A stretch of DNA of 64,000 nt, from positions 34,909 to 98,908 of the forward strand of contig JAIKYD010000021.1 of the NCBI GenBank assembly GCA_024683485.1, read 5' to 3'. Below, piece by piece: positions 1 to 9,372 of the stretch. The stretch is from Saccharofermentans sp. GTDB taxonomy: Bacteria > Bacillota > Clostridia > Saccharofermentanales > Saccharofermentanaceae. The notes under the pieces are model-generated. The model did not search any database. It saw only the letters and a list, made by a program, of their open reading frames with translations, and was not told the origin of the DNA. Each line of letters begins with the position of its first letter. Within the stretch, counting starts at the first letter, position 1. The translations under genes were made by a program, and so were the position numbers.

Positions 1-2
1 CT

Positions 3-239
3 TCTGCTGCTTATGAGCTTAAGCAGATGATGCGTGAGCATGCGGAAGCAGGAAATGCTGTTCTTTTCTCAACTCATGTGCTTGAAGTCGCTGAGCAGTT
101 ATGTAACAGGATACTGATAATCAACAACGGAAAGATAATAAGGGAAGGAACGCTTGATTATCTGAGACTTGACAATCCCGGTATGTCACTAGAAGAGATC
201 TTTGTTAAACTGACCGGGAAACATGATACAGGTATTTGA
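3..239 (+). CDS. ABC transporter ATP-binding protein, C-terminal fragment
   Basis: Only the last 78 codons are in the window; the gene begins upstream. The visible part holds the switch region with its conserved His (STHVLEVAEQLC) followed by a typical tail (ILIINNGKIIREGTL) in which the nucleotide-binding domain of an ABC exporter ends. Walker A, signature and Walker B motifs lie outside the window. Its stop codon is 2 bases before the ATG of a multi-membrane-segment protein, so the two very probably form one exporter: this protein hydrolyses ATP and the next is the permease. The substrate cannot be told. Confidence 0.9.
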   Translation, partial: SAAYELKQMMREHAEAGNAVLFSTHVLEVAEQLCNRILIINNGKIIREGTLDYLRLDNPGMSLEEIFVKLTGKHDTGI

Positions 240-241
240 TC

Positions 242-1912
242 ATGAACAAGACCAGGAGCTTATATAAAGCTTTCAGCTCGAATCTTGAGATGCCCAAACC
301 GGACGGAGAGAAGAAGGTCCGGATATATAACAGGTTCGGTATGATCGCTTTTATCGGAATAATGCTTCCGGTGTCTTTTGTTGTTGGTTATATCACTTAT
401 GTTCTTACGGATCTGTTATATCTTTTCGACGGTAATTCTTATGGACTTCTTTCAGAACTTCATCTGATATCCGCATTTGCAATGATCTTCGGGATGCCTC
501 TGATGTTCAGCGTGCTGTTCTTCTCTTCGGATCTTCAGTTCCTTGCTGCGCTGCCGGTCTCGTCCATAACTCTTTATTCGGCAAGATTCTGGCATACATT
601 CAAGGCTGAGAACGTGATGACATCCAATGTTCTGGTAGCTGTATATATTGGTTATTTTGTATCAGTTGCGAAAAACAGCAGTCTTGGCAATGCTCTTCAT
701 CCAATATCGCTTCTGGCTGCGGTTGCCGGATTTTTCGGTTCTCTTTTGCTCCCTTTGATATATTGCTCGATGATAGCTTTATTGTTGATGCTTGTTTTAA
801 GACGTTTCAACCGTACCGATATATATTTTTATTCATCACTCGTTCTGTTTGCCGCCTTTGCTCTGTTGTTTATTCTCTCTTTCGGCAATTACGGCAGTAT
901 AAGCATGGTGAATTATCTTGATTCTCTGGTTATTGGCAATAATACTTTTACTTCGATCTGTAACGTCATGTTTCCGGTGAATTATCTGACAACGTTATCG
1001 ATAAGGACTCACAGGGTGCTTCCGCTTATAGGAGCTGTTTTGATTCTTGTTTCCATGTACCTGTTATCAGTTCTTATATCTCATCAGACATATCGAAAAG
1101 GGCTTTTCGCCGCTTTCATTGTCAGCAACAAACGTTCCATGCGTGGATCGCGTTCCGAGTATGGAAGCCGCAATATCTTTCAGGCACTTGTTGTCAAAGA
1201 AGTTAAGGTTCTTATGAGAACGATGACTTACAGGATGAATTGTGTTTATGCGAATCTCTTATGGCCTGTGGCTGCTGTTATATTTGTTCTCGAAGCCCCC
1301 AAATTTGAATTCTTCAAGATATTCTTTTATAAACTGCAAACGGGTGACAGATCAAGTCATACCGTTATGTTTGCGGTGATCATTGCAATATCTTTTATTG
1401 CTTCAGGTCTCAATTCCATTGCTTCAACGTCTTTCACCCGTGAAGGTGTCCACCTGGATATGATCAAGTATCTTCCGGCAGATCTTGATAAACAGATCAA
1501 GGCTAAAGTGTTCACAGCGGTTCTTTTTACTTTTATCCCGGTGCTTCCGGCCGTAATCCTTGTGTCTGCCTGCTCCGGAATAGCATATATGCTGCCGTTA
1601 TATGTTCCGGTGTCTTTAATCTGTATTCTGACAGCAACAATGATAGGAACAGTTATGGATTCAATATCTCCGTACACTGTATGGTCTGACGAGCTTTCTG
1701 CACTTCGTGGAAATCTGAACTGTTTCTTCAATCTTGCAGCTGAAATGGCTGTTGCTTTGATAACCGGTGTAATCGCGTACGGAATTTTCTTATTGTCTGG
1801 TAGTGCAGTGATAACTGTTGTTTCAGTTACGTCAGTTTTGCTGGCGGTTTGCGTTGCATGTATCTTTATAGGAATGCCGTTTGTAAAGAAAAATATCGAA
1901 TCGCTGACTTAG
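242..1912 (+). CDS. ABC exporter permease
   Basis: Integral membrane protein of 556 residues with about a dozen hydrophobic segments in two blocks (roughly residues 30-300 and 370-555) separated by a basic stretch near residues 300-345. It follows the ATPase fragment immediately. A TTG at 236 also gives an in-frame start overlapping the upstream stop, but the ATG at 242 is preferred. The size and layout resemble the large ABC-2-like exporter permeases of Firmicutes that partner one ATPase. No substrate-specific motif is visible. Confidence 0.8.
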   Translation: MNKTRSLYKAFSSNLEMPKPDGEKKVRIYNRFGMIAFIGIMLPVSFVVGYITYVLTDLLYLFDGNSYGLLSELHLISAFAMIFGMPLMFSVLFFSSDLQFLAALPVSSITLYSARFWHTFKAENVMTSNVLVAVYIGYFVSVAKNSSLGNALHPISLLAAVAGFFGSLLLPLIYCSMIALLLMLVLRRFNRTDIYFYSSLVLFAAFALLFILSFGNYGSISMVNYLDSLVIGNNTFTSICNVMFPVNYLTTLSIRTHRVLPLIGAVLILVSMYLLSVLISHQTYRKGLFAAFIVSNKRSMRGSRSEYGSRNIFQALVVKEVKVLMRTMTYRMNCVYANLLWPVAAVIFVLEAPKFEFFKIFFYKLQTGDRSSHTVMFAVIIAISFIASGLNSIASTSFTREGVHLDMIKYLPADLDKQIKAKVFTAVLFTFIPVLPAVILVSACSGIAYMLPLYVPVSLICILTATMIGTVMDSISPYTVWSDELSALRGNLNCFFNLAAEMAVALITGVIAYGIFLLSGSAVITVVSVTSVLLAVCVACIFIGMPFVKKNIESLT

Positions 1913-1943
1913 CTTTTCAGCGAGTGCTGCATAAGCGGTGTAA

Positions 1944-2657
1944 TTATCTTGAGACCTTCAACAACTCTTTTTTCTCGGCAGCTGTAAGATAACGCCATTT
2001 GCCGGGCTCAAGATCACCGAGTTTAACGTTCATAAAGCGGATGCGCTTGAGTCTGACTACCTTATAGCCAAGATATTCGCACATCCTGCGGATCTGGCGG
2101 TTCAGGCCCTGATGAAGGATTATCTTAAATGTTTTATCTCCCGCAGGTATAAGTTTGCAGGGAAGAGTAAGCTGACCCAGAACCGGAATACCTGATTCCA
2201 TAGACTTAATGAAAGCTTTATCGTAAGGCCGGTTGACGGTAACAAGATATTCTTTCTCGTGACCGTGCTCAGCACGAAGAAGCTGGTTTACTATTGAGCC
2301 GTCATTCGTAAGAAGCAGCAGACCGGAGGAGTTTTTGTCGAGACGTCCGATGGGGAAGATGCGTTCTTCAAAACCGATGTAATCAATTATGTTAGATGGG
2401 TCTCTTCTGTCGGTAGTACACGTCAGACCGAGAGGTTTGTTGAAAGCAATGTAGATCATATCGTCATCAGGGGTGACAGTCTTTCCATTGACTTTGACAA
2501 CATCACCGCTCAATATTTTCGTTCCTTGAACAGCGGTTACACCGTTGACTGTTACTTTTCCGCTCTCGATAAGAGCATCAGCTTCGCGCCTCGAGCAAAG
2601 CCCTGATGAGGCAATAAACTTGTTGAGACGTATGCCATCTGTATCAGTCCCAGACAT
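1944..2657 (-). CDS. rluF: 23S rRNA pseudouridine synthase, RluF/RluB type
   Basis: 237 residues. An N-terminal S4 RNA-binding domain (about residues 9-60: RLNKFIASSGLCSRREAD) is followed by the RsuA/RluB/E/F catalytic domain with GRLDKNSSGLLLLTNDG, in which D107 is the catalytic aspartate, and by GLNRQIRRMCEYLGY. The C-terminal region most resembles RluF, which modifies U2604 of 23S rRNA in E. coli; the exact target base here is inferred. The start overlaps the end of the upstream sensor kinase gene by 14 bases, so the three minus-strand genes probably form one transcript. Confidence 0.88.
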   Translation of the reverse strand: MSGTDTDGIRLNKFIASSGLCSRREADALIESGKVTVNGVTAVQGTKILSGDVVKVNGKTVTPDDDMIYIAFNKPLGLTCTTDRRDPSNIIDYIGFEERIFPIGRLDKNSSGLLLLTNDGSIVNQLLRAEHGHEKEYLVTVNRPYDKAFIKSMESGIPVLGQLTLPCKLIPAGDKTFKIILHQGLNRQIRRMCEYLGYKVVRLKRIRFMNVKLGDLEPGKWRYLTAAEKKELLKVSR

Positions 2658-4071
2658 CAGGAACCTCAGCCTTGGTCAAAGTGAACGTGAATGTTGAGCC
2701 TTCCTCATACTTGCTGTTGACGGTAATTGTCTCGCCCATGTATGTAAGGAGCTCTTTGGCGATGGAAAGACCAAGACCGGAACCTTTCTTTCCGCGTGCA
2801 CGGTCTGCTTTGAAGAATCTGTCGAAAATATGCCCGATATCATATTCGTGAATGCCTTGTCCCGTATCGGCGACAGAAATATAAACCTTCTTCTCGGTCT
2901 CGATATAGTCCGTAAGAATAGTAATGCTTTTGCCGGCCGGAGTGTATTTCTTCGCATTGTCCAGAAGTATTACCAGGATCTGTTCAACCCGGTCTGGGTT
3001 ACCCATAACTGTGGGAAGCTCACCATAATTGTTCTGTACGGAGAATTTGATCCCTGCTTCCTTCATAACCGGCTTGAATCTTAACTCTAGATTGGAGATA
3101 AGATTATTCAGATTAAAAGGGAAAGTCTTGAAGGCAAGTGTCCTTGACTGGAGCTTTGACAATTCCAACATGTCGTCGATAAGACGCGAGAGTCGCATTG
3201 TCTCGCCTAAGATTATCTGATAGTAACGCTGTCTGTCGCTTTCTTTCTTTACCATTCCGTCTGAGAGTGGTTCGATCAGACCTCTTAAGGTCTGAAGAGG
3301 TGTACGGAGCTCGTGCGAAATGTTGGCAACATAATCCTGACGGAAACGCTCGTTCTTCTGTTCCTCAAAAATATCACGGAAGAAACCTGTGGCGCCGATG
3401 ACCTTAGTGTTGTCTGTTGAATCGTATTTGGGGATTATCGTACATTGATACGCATAGTCACGGGTATCGATCTGTCTGGTCTTAGTCTCGCCGGTGGCTA
3501 TACAGTCTTCGAAGTCAGACCATACATCATCAAAAGGGATAAGCTGAAGTCTTTCAGTGAACATATTGTTCTTCTCGGCACGTTCGAAGAGCTTGTGGAT
3601 TGCTTTATTTGTAGTGACAGGAACGGAATCCCTGTTAACAACAACAATACCGTCTGATATTACATCGAAAATATCCTGAAGCTGGTTACGCTCTGCAGTA
3701 AGGTCGCTGATGGATTTGGAGAGTTTATCCGCGAGGAAGTTGAATGATTGACCGAGTTCTCCGATCTCGCCTTTATGGGATTCATCAGCCCTGATGTTGA
3801 AGTTGCCTTTACCGTATTCCATAGCGACTTCATTGATCTTCTGAAGAGGGAGGACCATCCGGCTGACGAAAGCATAAGCAGGTACGAGCATTACACACGC
3901 AGCCATAAGGGTTGAAAGTAGAAGGATATTGAGATCTTTGACAATAAGATCGCTGTCAACACCAAGAGATAATCCGGCAACGAGAAACGCAATTGTCGCA
4001 AGGATGGCGGAAGCCAGGAGTGACAATACGACAAGAGTCATTGTTCGCTTCAGGAGCGTGCTTTGAAACAT
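2644..4071 (-). CDS. sensor histidine kinase, PhoR/WalK-like
   Basis: 475 residues. Two transmembrane segments (about 10-33 and 48-70) are separated by only some 14 residues, so there is no real external sensor domain. A HAMP domain (71-122), a PAS domain (130-240), a HisKA domain with phospho-acceptor H253 (SHELRTPL), and a HATPase domain with N372, DTGQGI (402-407) and GSGLGL (430-435) follow. It autophosphorylates and passes phosphate to the response regulator encoded just upstream. The short loop suggests it senses the membrane, a partner protein, or a ligand at the PAS domain. Confidence 0.93.
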   Translation of the reverse strand: MFQSTLLKRTMTLVVLSLLASAILATIAFLVAGLSLGVDSDLIVKDLNILLLSTLMAACVMLVPAYAFVSRMVLPLQKINEVAMEYGKGNFNIRADESHKGEIGELGQSFNFLADKLSKSISDLTAERNQLQDIFDVISDGIVVVNRDSVPVTTNKAIHKLFERAEKNNMFTERLQLIPFDDVWSDFEDCIATGETKTRQIDTRDYAYQCTIIPKYDSTDNTKVIGATGFFRDIFEEQKNERFRQDYVANISHELRTPLQTLRGLIEPLSDGMVKKESDRQRYYQIILGETMRLSRLIDDMLELSKLQSRTLAFKTFPFNLNNLISNLELRFKPVMKEAGIKFSVQNNYGELPTVMGNPDRVEQILVILLDNAKKYTPAGKSITILTDYIETEKKVYISVADTGQGIHEYDIGHIFDRFFKADRARGKKGSGLGLSIAKELLTYMGETITVNSKYEEGSTFTFTLTKAEVPDVWD

Positions 4072-4758
4072 TTACGAGACCTCGAATTTATAACCGATTC
4101 CGTATATGGTCTGAATGGACCAGGGAGCATTATCATAAGTGATCTTCTGTCTGATCCTCTTGATATGAGTGTCAACTGTTCTGGAATCACCGTTGTAATC
4201 AATGCCCCATACCGATTCGAGTATCTGCTCGCGTCCGAAGACCTGACCGGGATGGGAGGCCAGGAGATACAGTATCTCAACTTCCTTGGGCGTGCAGGGG
4301 ACACCTTCACCGTTGGATTTGACGGCATAATTGTTCAGATTTATCTCAAGTCCGTCAAAATTGAGGACTGAAGAAGGCTTGGGCGTATCACCGAAACGTC
4401 TGAGAACAGCCTTAACTCTGGCTATAACCTCACGGGGAGAGAAAGGCTTAACGATATAGTCATCAGCTCCAAGTTCAAGTCCGACGATCTTATCGATCTC
4501 CTCGCCCTTGGCTGTAAGCATAATGATAGGTGTAGTCATCGTCTTCCTTAATTCTCGGCATACGTCAAGACCGCTCATCTCCGGCATCATGACATCGAGA
4601 AGGATGAGGTCAGGCCTTGTTGCCTGGGCCATCTCAAGAGATTCCCTGCCGTCATAAGCATCAGAATGGGTGAAATTGTCGTTGTCAAGATATAAGCCTA
4701 ATGATTCGTGTACGACGGGATCGTCGTCGCAGATCAAAATGTTGGGTGCTGTTGCCAT
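4072..4758 (-). CDS. OmpR/PhoB-family response regulator
   Basis: 228 residues from the preferred ATG at 4758, which has a strong purine-rich ribosome binding site (AGGGGGAT, 4766-4773); a longer in-frame start at 4782 would bypass that site. The receiver domain has the acidic pair DDD at residues 11-13, phosphorylated D55 (LLDVMMPE) and the conserved TAK motif; the C-terminal winged helix is of the OmpR type (VDTHIKRIRQKI). It ends 1 base before the kinase gene and is its cognate regulator. The targets are unknown; the lipoprotein gene on the other side of a 159-base divergent spacer is one candidate. Confidence 0.94.
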   Translation of the reverse strand: MATAPNILICDDDPVVHESLGLYLDNDNFTHSDAYDGRESLEMAQATRPDLILLDVMMPEMSGLDVCRELRKTMTTPIIMLTAKGEEIDKIVGLELGADDYIVKPFSPREVIARVKAVLRRFGDTPKPSSVLNFDGLEINLNNYAVKSNGEGVPCTPKEVEILYLLASHPGQVFGREQILESVWGIDYNGDSRTVDTHIKRIRQKITYDNAPWSIQTIYGIGYKFEVS

Positions 4759-4917
4759 AATAGTAATCCCCCTAGATTTCAAATTTATTATATTATTCTT
4801 TGGCTCGAAAGTGCAATCTGAAGATGGAATATCAAATTAATTTATACGTTTTATTGAGATTTTGTGTAATTAAATATAGAATTGACTAGATAACTTTTTA
4901 AGGGAGGGTTATTTTCT

Positions 4918-6291
4918 ATGAATAAATATATGCTTAAAAAGGCTGTTGCTGCCTTGCTGACAGGTGCAGTCCTCTTGGGATTTACGGGATGTCTTGATTT
5001 TGGCGGCAGTAAAAAAGCGGTTCTTGCGGCAGCTGAGACTTTGGCCGCAGACATGGCAGCCGTTGATGCCTCTGAGCTAATAAAGAATTCCACGCTTGAC
5101 AAGAAGAGTGATGAGGCAAAAAAACTAACAAAGTTACTGTCAAATGAAGATTCCACAGATGATGAGAAGGCTTTCTATAAAGCGGTAGAATATACTATCG
5201 AATACGAGATTGATGCGGAGTCTGTAAATGTCAAGAAGGACGAGGCTTCCGTCAATATTGTTTTTTCTATCGCTGATTATTCCAAGGTCCTTCAGGAAGA
5301 CTTTAAGAATATTAACGATCTTACTTCTGCTATAAAGAAAGCTGATACAACAGAGATCAAGTTTACTGCCGAATTTGTTAAGGAAGGCAAAGAATGGATT
5401 GCTGATAATGTTGGCTCCAAGAAGTTTAATAAACTTTATGCCTACAGAAATGAAGAGATAGATTTTTCTCTGACTGCAGAAATGATCCGCGGTTTTATCG
5501 ATTATTCAATGAGTTCTTTTTGGCTTACCGAGAATAATAAATATGTTGATACGGATTTTATTGAGTTTGACTATTATTTTGATTCTGCAGTTCTTGATTA
5601 TGCCGACCGGGACGTAAACCTATACTATATTTTAATGAAAGATGACGAACCGCTGTATTATAGTGACAATATACTTTTCGGAGTAACAACAAATGTAGGT
5701 TGCCGTATTGATGCTGCTACAATAGGTCTCAGTGACGGCGCTTGTTTCGAGGCTGGTTATTATTCTATTGAACTGTATTACCGTGGGGAAGACGGAGATG
5801 AGTTGATAGATTCCAATTCTATTACTGTTGAGAAGACTGTAATTCCTACTCCGACTTCAGCTCCTGGCGGAAATACCAGCTCCACGTTTGACGGCGAAGG
5901 TGATTATTTTGCTTTTAATGATGCCACATTCAGAAGTTATGTTCTCGGAGCTGAATGGTTTGATTATGACGGCTGTATGCTCTCTGATGATGTTTATACC
6001 ACAGACGTAATCACTCTCGCTTTTTCAATTAAAGTAACTGCTGATTGTAAGATGACTTTGGATTATGGTTACTACTTTACTGACAGCGATGATACTGATT
6101 CGATAGGGACGGCGCTTCAGGATCCTGTTTATTCCGGTACAGTTACGCCTTCATCATATTCTAACGGTTACTACTATGATATTGATTATGATGTTGACGG
6201 TGAAGCTGAACCCGGATATTACATGTTCGTTATCTATGAGTCAGGAACCCAGAACGTGCTCATGTATGGCTTCTGTATGGTTACTGATTAA
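4918..6291 (+). CDS. lipoprotein with repeated beta-sandwich-like module (1 of 3)
   Basis: 457 residues. The signal peptide ends in a lipobox (GFTGC), so C25 should be lipidated and the protein anchored outside the membrane. Residues about 30-180 resemble the DUF5105-like helical domain found in Firmicutes lipoproteins. Two related beta-rich modules follow (about 205-310 and 330-457), separated by a short Thr/Pro/Ser linker. The last module (WFDYDG ... EPGYYMFVIYE) is clearly related to the end of the next gene. The ribosome binding site AAGGGAGGG lies about 8 bases before the ATG. Function unknown; a ligand-binding or envelope-stress role is only a guess. Confidence 0.85.
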   Translation: MNKYMLKKAVAALLTGAVLLGFTGCLDFGGSKKAVLAAAETLAADMAAVDASELIKNSTLDKKSDEAKKLTKLLSNEDSTDDEKAFYKAVEYTIEYEIDAESVNVKKDEASVNIVFSIADYSKVLQEDFKNINDLTSAIKKADTTEIKFTAEFVKEGKEWIADNVGSKKFNKLYAYRNEEIDFSLTAEMIRGFIDYSMSSFWLTENNKYVDTDFIEFDYYFDSAVLDYADRDVNLYYILMKDDEPLYYSDNILFGVTTNVGCRIDAATIGLSDGACFEAGYYSIELYYRGEDGDELIDSNSITVEKTVIPTPTSAPGGNTSSTFDGEGDYFAFNDATFRSYVLGAEWFDYDGCMLSDDVYTTDVITLAFSIKVTADCKMTLDYGYYFTDSDDTDSIGTALQDPVYSGTVTPSSYSNGYYYDIDYDVDGEAEPGYYMFVIYESGTQNVLMYGFCMVTD

Positions 6292-6367
6292 GGGTATGCT
6301 GAGAATGGAACAAAAGGAACTGATTTGTCCGGTTCTTCCATTTTGCCCGATTTTCAGAAGGTTTGTT

Positions 6368-6376
6368 TGATATAAT
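6368..6376 (+). promoter_or_regulatory. extended -10 promoter upstream of second lipoprotein gene
   Basis: TGATATAAT is a perfect extended -10 element. No good -35 hexamer is spaced correctly. Transcription would start near 6383, just before the perfect hairpin at 6389-6420, and give a leader of about 55 bases. Confidence 0.5.
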
Positions 6377-6388
6377 AGCGAAAATAAT

Positions 6389-6420
6389 AAGTGGCGCCTT
6401 CTTACCCGGGGGCGCCACTT
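6389..6420 (+). terminator. perfect 10-bp hairpin between lipoprotein genes
   Basis: The arms 6389-6398 and 6411-6420 are perfect complements (AAGTGGCGCC / GGCGCCACTT) around a 12-base loop. There is no T-run on the plus strand, so it is a weak terminator for the first lipoprotein gene. Because a good promoter element lies just upstream, it may instead be a 5' mRNA hairpin of the second gene, protecting the transcript or controlling translation. Confidence 0.45.
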
Positions 6421-6438
6421 AACTGAAAAGGTATTGCG

Positions 6439-7794
6439 ATGAAGATAAAAAGAGAAATAACGGCAGTCCTGATCGCGGCTTCAATGATCTTTGCTTTTTG
6501 CGGATGCGGCAAAGGGAAGAAGACCGAGGCGGCTAAGAATTATTGCATCTCGTTCTGTGAAGATGTAAAGAACGGTGATGCGGACAGGCTGGCTTCATAT
6601 TACGCAGATCCTTCAGTAACTGCAGAATCACTGAAGGAAATCATCAGCCCTTCTTCCTTCAACAGCGAAGAGGCTGCTTTCAGTGATACTGTTAAAGCGT
6701 CACTCCGTTATAATGTTCAGGAGCCTGTTTATGATTCCAGGACCAAATCAGCTACTGTATATGTTTCCTGGGGACAGGCAGACTACAGTTGTGAAGAGGC
6801 TTTGAATGCCGGTACTGTAACAACTTTTAAGACTTCTATGTCATCTGCTCCTGAAAAGATAATTACCACTTGTGTAACAATTGATATGAGCGGAGATATA
6901 CTCTGGATCACTAATCCGGATGATATCCTTAATGAAGTATATGCTTTTAACTCTGAAGACCACGGAATCATGAAGGGCTTGCTTTCTGATTATTATACCG
7001 GAGGTGATCTTGTCCTTGCCCCGAAAGGGACTTATTCCAATACCGATTCAATAGGCGTAAGACTTAATTTCAATAAAGATTTATTAAACAACAGATTTGT
7101 TCCCGGTGTTATCTATACTGTGGCCAGGGATGATGAAGTTATCTATACTTCCGGTGTTGTTTATATTGGTGAGGACGGGATAAGGCTGGATCTTACATCC
7201 GATATGACAGGTAAGGAAGGTCTGAATGAGGACGGATTCCTTCTTGCAGGCAATTACACTTTTATGGTCTTCGATGAACATTCGAAAGAGATTGCCAGAT
7301 TTGATTGTGTTGTTGAGAACGTGAAGCTCGAGAAAGAGACTTTTGAATTTGAAGACCATAAAGAAGATTATTATCTGTCGAATCTTGTTTATGAATTCAA
7401 GGACAGTGATCTGATGGGTGAAGCCTATGTCTTCAACTCCGGATGGTGGGATTATGACGGAACATCAGTCGGGAAGAGTGCTTTTGCTTCGAATACTTCG
7501 GTAATAGGTTTCTCGCTGGCTGTAAGCACTAAAAATGAAACAGAACTGTATTACGAATATTTCTACAGTGAAGAATCTGATTTTGCGGATCTGGACGTAA
7601 ATGCTCCTGTTTATCAGGGGTCATGTATTCCATCTTTATATGAAGACCAGGCCTGTTATGATCTCGATTATCCTTCCAAGGATCTTAAACCAGGATTCTA
7701 TGGACTCGTAGTTTACGGAGATGCGGCTAAAAAGCATGTGGTTATGACTGCAGCATGTATTGTGGTTGAAGAGACAAGTGATGATCTAAACTGA
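6439..7794 (+). CDS. lipoprotein paralogue with repeated beta-rich module (2 of 3)
   Basis: 451 residues. The signal peptide ends in FCGC, making C23 the likely lipidated residue. The plan is the same as the preceding gene: an N-terminal helical domain (about 30-175), a middle beta module (about 190-305, with NYTFMVFDE) and a C-terminal module (about 320-445, with WWDYDG and KPGFYGLVVYG). The C-terminal module matches that of gene 1 in order and spacing of its aromatic motifs, so the two arose by duplication. An AAAAGG ribosome binding site precedes the ATG. Function unknown. Confidence 0.85.
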   Translation: MKIKREITAVLIAASMIFAFCGCGKGKKTEAAKNYCISFCEDVKNGDADRLASYYADPSVTAESLKEIISPSSFNSEEAAFSDTVKASLRYNVQEPVYDSRTKSATVYVSWGQADYSCEEALNAGTVTTFKTSMSSAPEKIITTCVTIDMSGDILWITNPDDILNEVYAFNSEDHGIMKGLLSDYYTGGDLVLAPKGTYSNTDSIGVRLNFNKDLLNNRFVPGVIYTVARDDEVIYTSGVVYIGEDGIRLDLTSDMTGKEGLNEDGFLLAGNYTFMVFDEHSKEIARFDCVVENVKLEKETFEFEDHKEDYYLSNLVYEFKDSDLMGEAYVFNSGWWDYDGTSVGKSAFASNTSVIGFSLAVSTKNETELYYEYFYSEESDFADLDVNAPVYQGSCIPSLYEDQACYDLDYPSKDLKPGFYGLVVYGDAAKKHVVMTAACIVVEETSDDLN

Positions 7795-7820
7795 TGTTCT
7801 GACCGTTTATCTGATGGACT

Positions 7821-8471
7821 ATGAATGATTGTAAATCAACAAATCTGTCTAAAATTCTTGTGACGGTTCTTTTGATACTGTCATTTACTTTATGTTCAGT
7901 ATCGTGTTCGCTGTCCGGTTCGAAAGGGCGCGGAAGGATAATGAACAGCAGTCCGAGCAAACCTGAGACACAGTCTGCTGAGGTTACGGTGGTTTCTTCG
8001 GAGACTGCAGAGCCGACACCTGTTCAAACAACTGAAACGACGGAAACCACTGAGATTACCGGGACAACAGAAACCGGAGAAACCTCTGAGACTTCCGGAA
8101 CTTCAGAATCAACAACTGAGTCACGCCTGACTTATGAAGAAGTCAGAGAGGCATATATTTATTCTGTCTGGTACGATGCAGTGGATTCCAATCCTGCAGA
8201 TTATGATGAGATAGATTCGAATGACGCTTTTGCGCTTAAGGGTGTATTCTATTTTAATAAGCCGCTGACTGCGGTCTTTGAGGCAAATCTTTATAAGGGT
8301 GATGAACTGGTAATGACTAGAGAGGTGAGACTGAGGGAAAATGTCACAGCTGAAGCTGATTTCAGCGCAGGTCTGGCAGGACTCGGCACATTTGCTCCGG
8401 GTGATTATACCGTTGAATTACTTTATGAAGGCGAAAATATTGCGGTTACTCCAAGTATGAGGGTCAGATAA
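7821..8471 (+). CDS. small lipoprotein with Thr/Glu-rich linker (3 of 3)
   Basis: 216 residues. A signal peptide leads to a marginal lipobox (SVSC, C29). Then comes a low-complexity linker of Thr, Glu, Ser and Gly (about residues 45-100) that probably spans the cell wall. A single module follows (about 108-216, with FKGV-like strands and APGDYTVELLYEG) related to the middle modules of the two upstream lipoproteins. It begins 26 bases after gene 2 and ends 1 base before the methyltransferase gene, so it looks co-transcribed. Function unknown. Confidence 0.78.
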   Translation: MNDCKSTNLSKILVTVLLILSFTLCSVSCSLSGSKGRGRIMNSSPSKPETQSAEVTVVSSETAEPTPVQTTETTETTEITGTTETGETSETSGTSESTTESRLTYEEVREAYIYSVWYDAVDSNPADYDEIDSNDAFALKGVFYFNKPLTAVFEANLYKGDELVMTREVRLRENVTAEADFSAGLAGLGTFAPGDYTVELLYEGENIAVTPSMRVR

Positions 8472-8472
8472 G

Positions 8473-9372
8473 ATGTTCATATCAGATAAATGGAATGATT
8501 ACGAGCTGCTCTATTGCGGTGGTGGTGAGAAGTATGAGCGTTGGGGAGACGTTACATTAAGACGGCCGGATCCCCAGGCTGTGTGGCCTGTTATAAAAAA
8601 CGGCAAAGAGATCTCCATGGATGAACTTGATAAGCCGTCAGCCCTTTATAACAGGAGTAATACGGGAGGCGGAGCCTGGACAAAACTCAGGAATTTCCCG
8701 AATACCTGGAATATCAGTTACGATTCACTCGGAAAGAAACTCACTTTTATAATTGAACCTACTGCATTCAAGCACACGGGGCTTTTCCCCGAGCAGGCTT
8801 CCAACTGGGATTTCTGCGGTGATCTGATAGAGAAAGCCAAAACATCAGGGAAGAAGGACATAAAGATCCTGAATCTTTTTGCTTATACAGGTGCCCAGAC
8901 ACTTGCCTGCAGTGCACACGGAGCGGATGAGGTTGTTCATGTCGATGCTTCAAAGGGCATGATCGCAAGGGCCAAAGAAAACATCAAAGAGAGCGGTCTT
9001 GAAGACCGGTATGTAAGGTTTATTGCTGAAGACTGCAAGAAATTCGTTGAACGTGAGATCAGGCGTGGCCGTAAGTACGACGGCGTAATCATGGATCCGC
9101 CTTCATATGGCAGAGGACCTTCAGGCGAATTATGGAAGCTTGAAGATTCCTTCTACGACCTTGTAAAACTGTGCTCAAACCTTATTTCCGATGATCCTTT
9201 GTTCTTTATTGCGAGTTCTTATGCAACCGGAATTACTGCACAGGCTTCCGGACAGATCCTGAATCTTGCGATTCCTGGAGGAAGGGTCGAAGCAGAAGAA
9301 CTTATGCTTCCTGTATCAAAGATGAACGCTTATCTTCCTTGCGGTCAGACTGCCAGATGGACTCTAAAGTGA
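8473..9372 (+). CDS. class I SAM-dependent rRNA methyltransferase (COG1092 type)
   Basis: 299 residues. The Rossmann methyltransferase core has the SAM-binding motif NLFAYTGAQT (134-143), an acidic residue at the end of the second strand (VHVDAS, 155-160) and the catalytic DPPSYGRG (208-215). This matches the RlmI/RlmK-like family that methylates 23S rRNA. The N-terminal PUA domain of E. coli RlmI is absent; residues 1-120 form a short beta-rich lead. The gene overlaps the following pseudouridine synthase, so two rRNA-modifying enzymes are translationally coupled. The modified nucleotide is not determined. Confidence 0.85.
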   Translation: MFISDKWNDYELLYCGGGEKYERWGDVTLRRPDPQAVWPVIKNGKEISMDELDKPSALYNRSNTGGGAWTKLRNFPNTWNISYDSLGKKLTFIIEPTAFKHTGLFPEQASNWDFCGDLIEKAKTSGKKDIKILNLFAYTGAQTLACSAHGADEVVHVDASKGMIARAKENIKESGLEDRYVRFIAEDCKKFVEREIRRGRKYDGVIMDPPSYGRGPSGELWKLEDSFYDLVKLCSNLISDDPLFFIASSYATGITAQASGQILNLAIPGGRVEAEELMLPVSKMNAYLPCGQTARWTLK

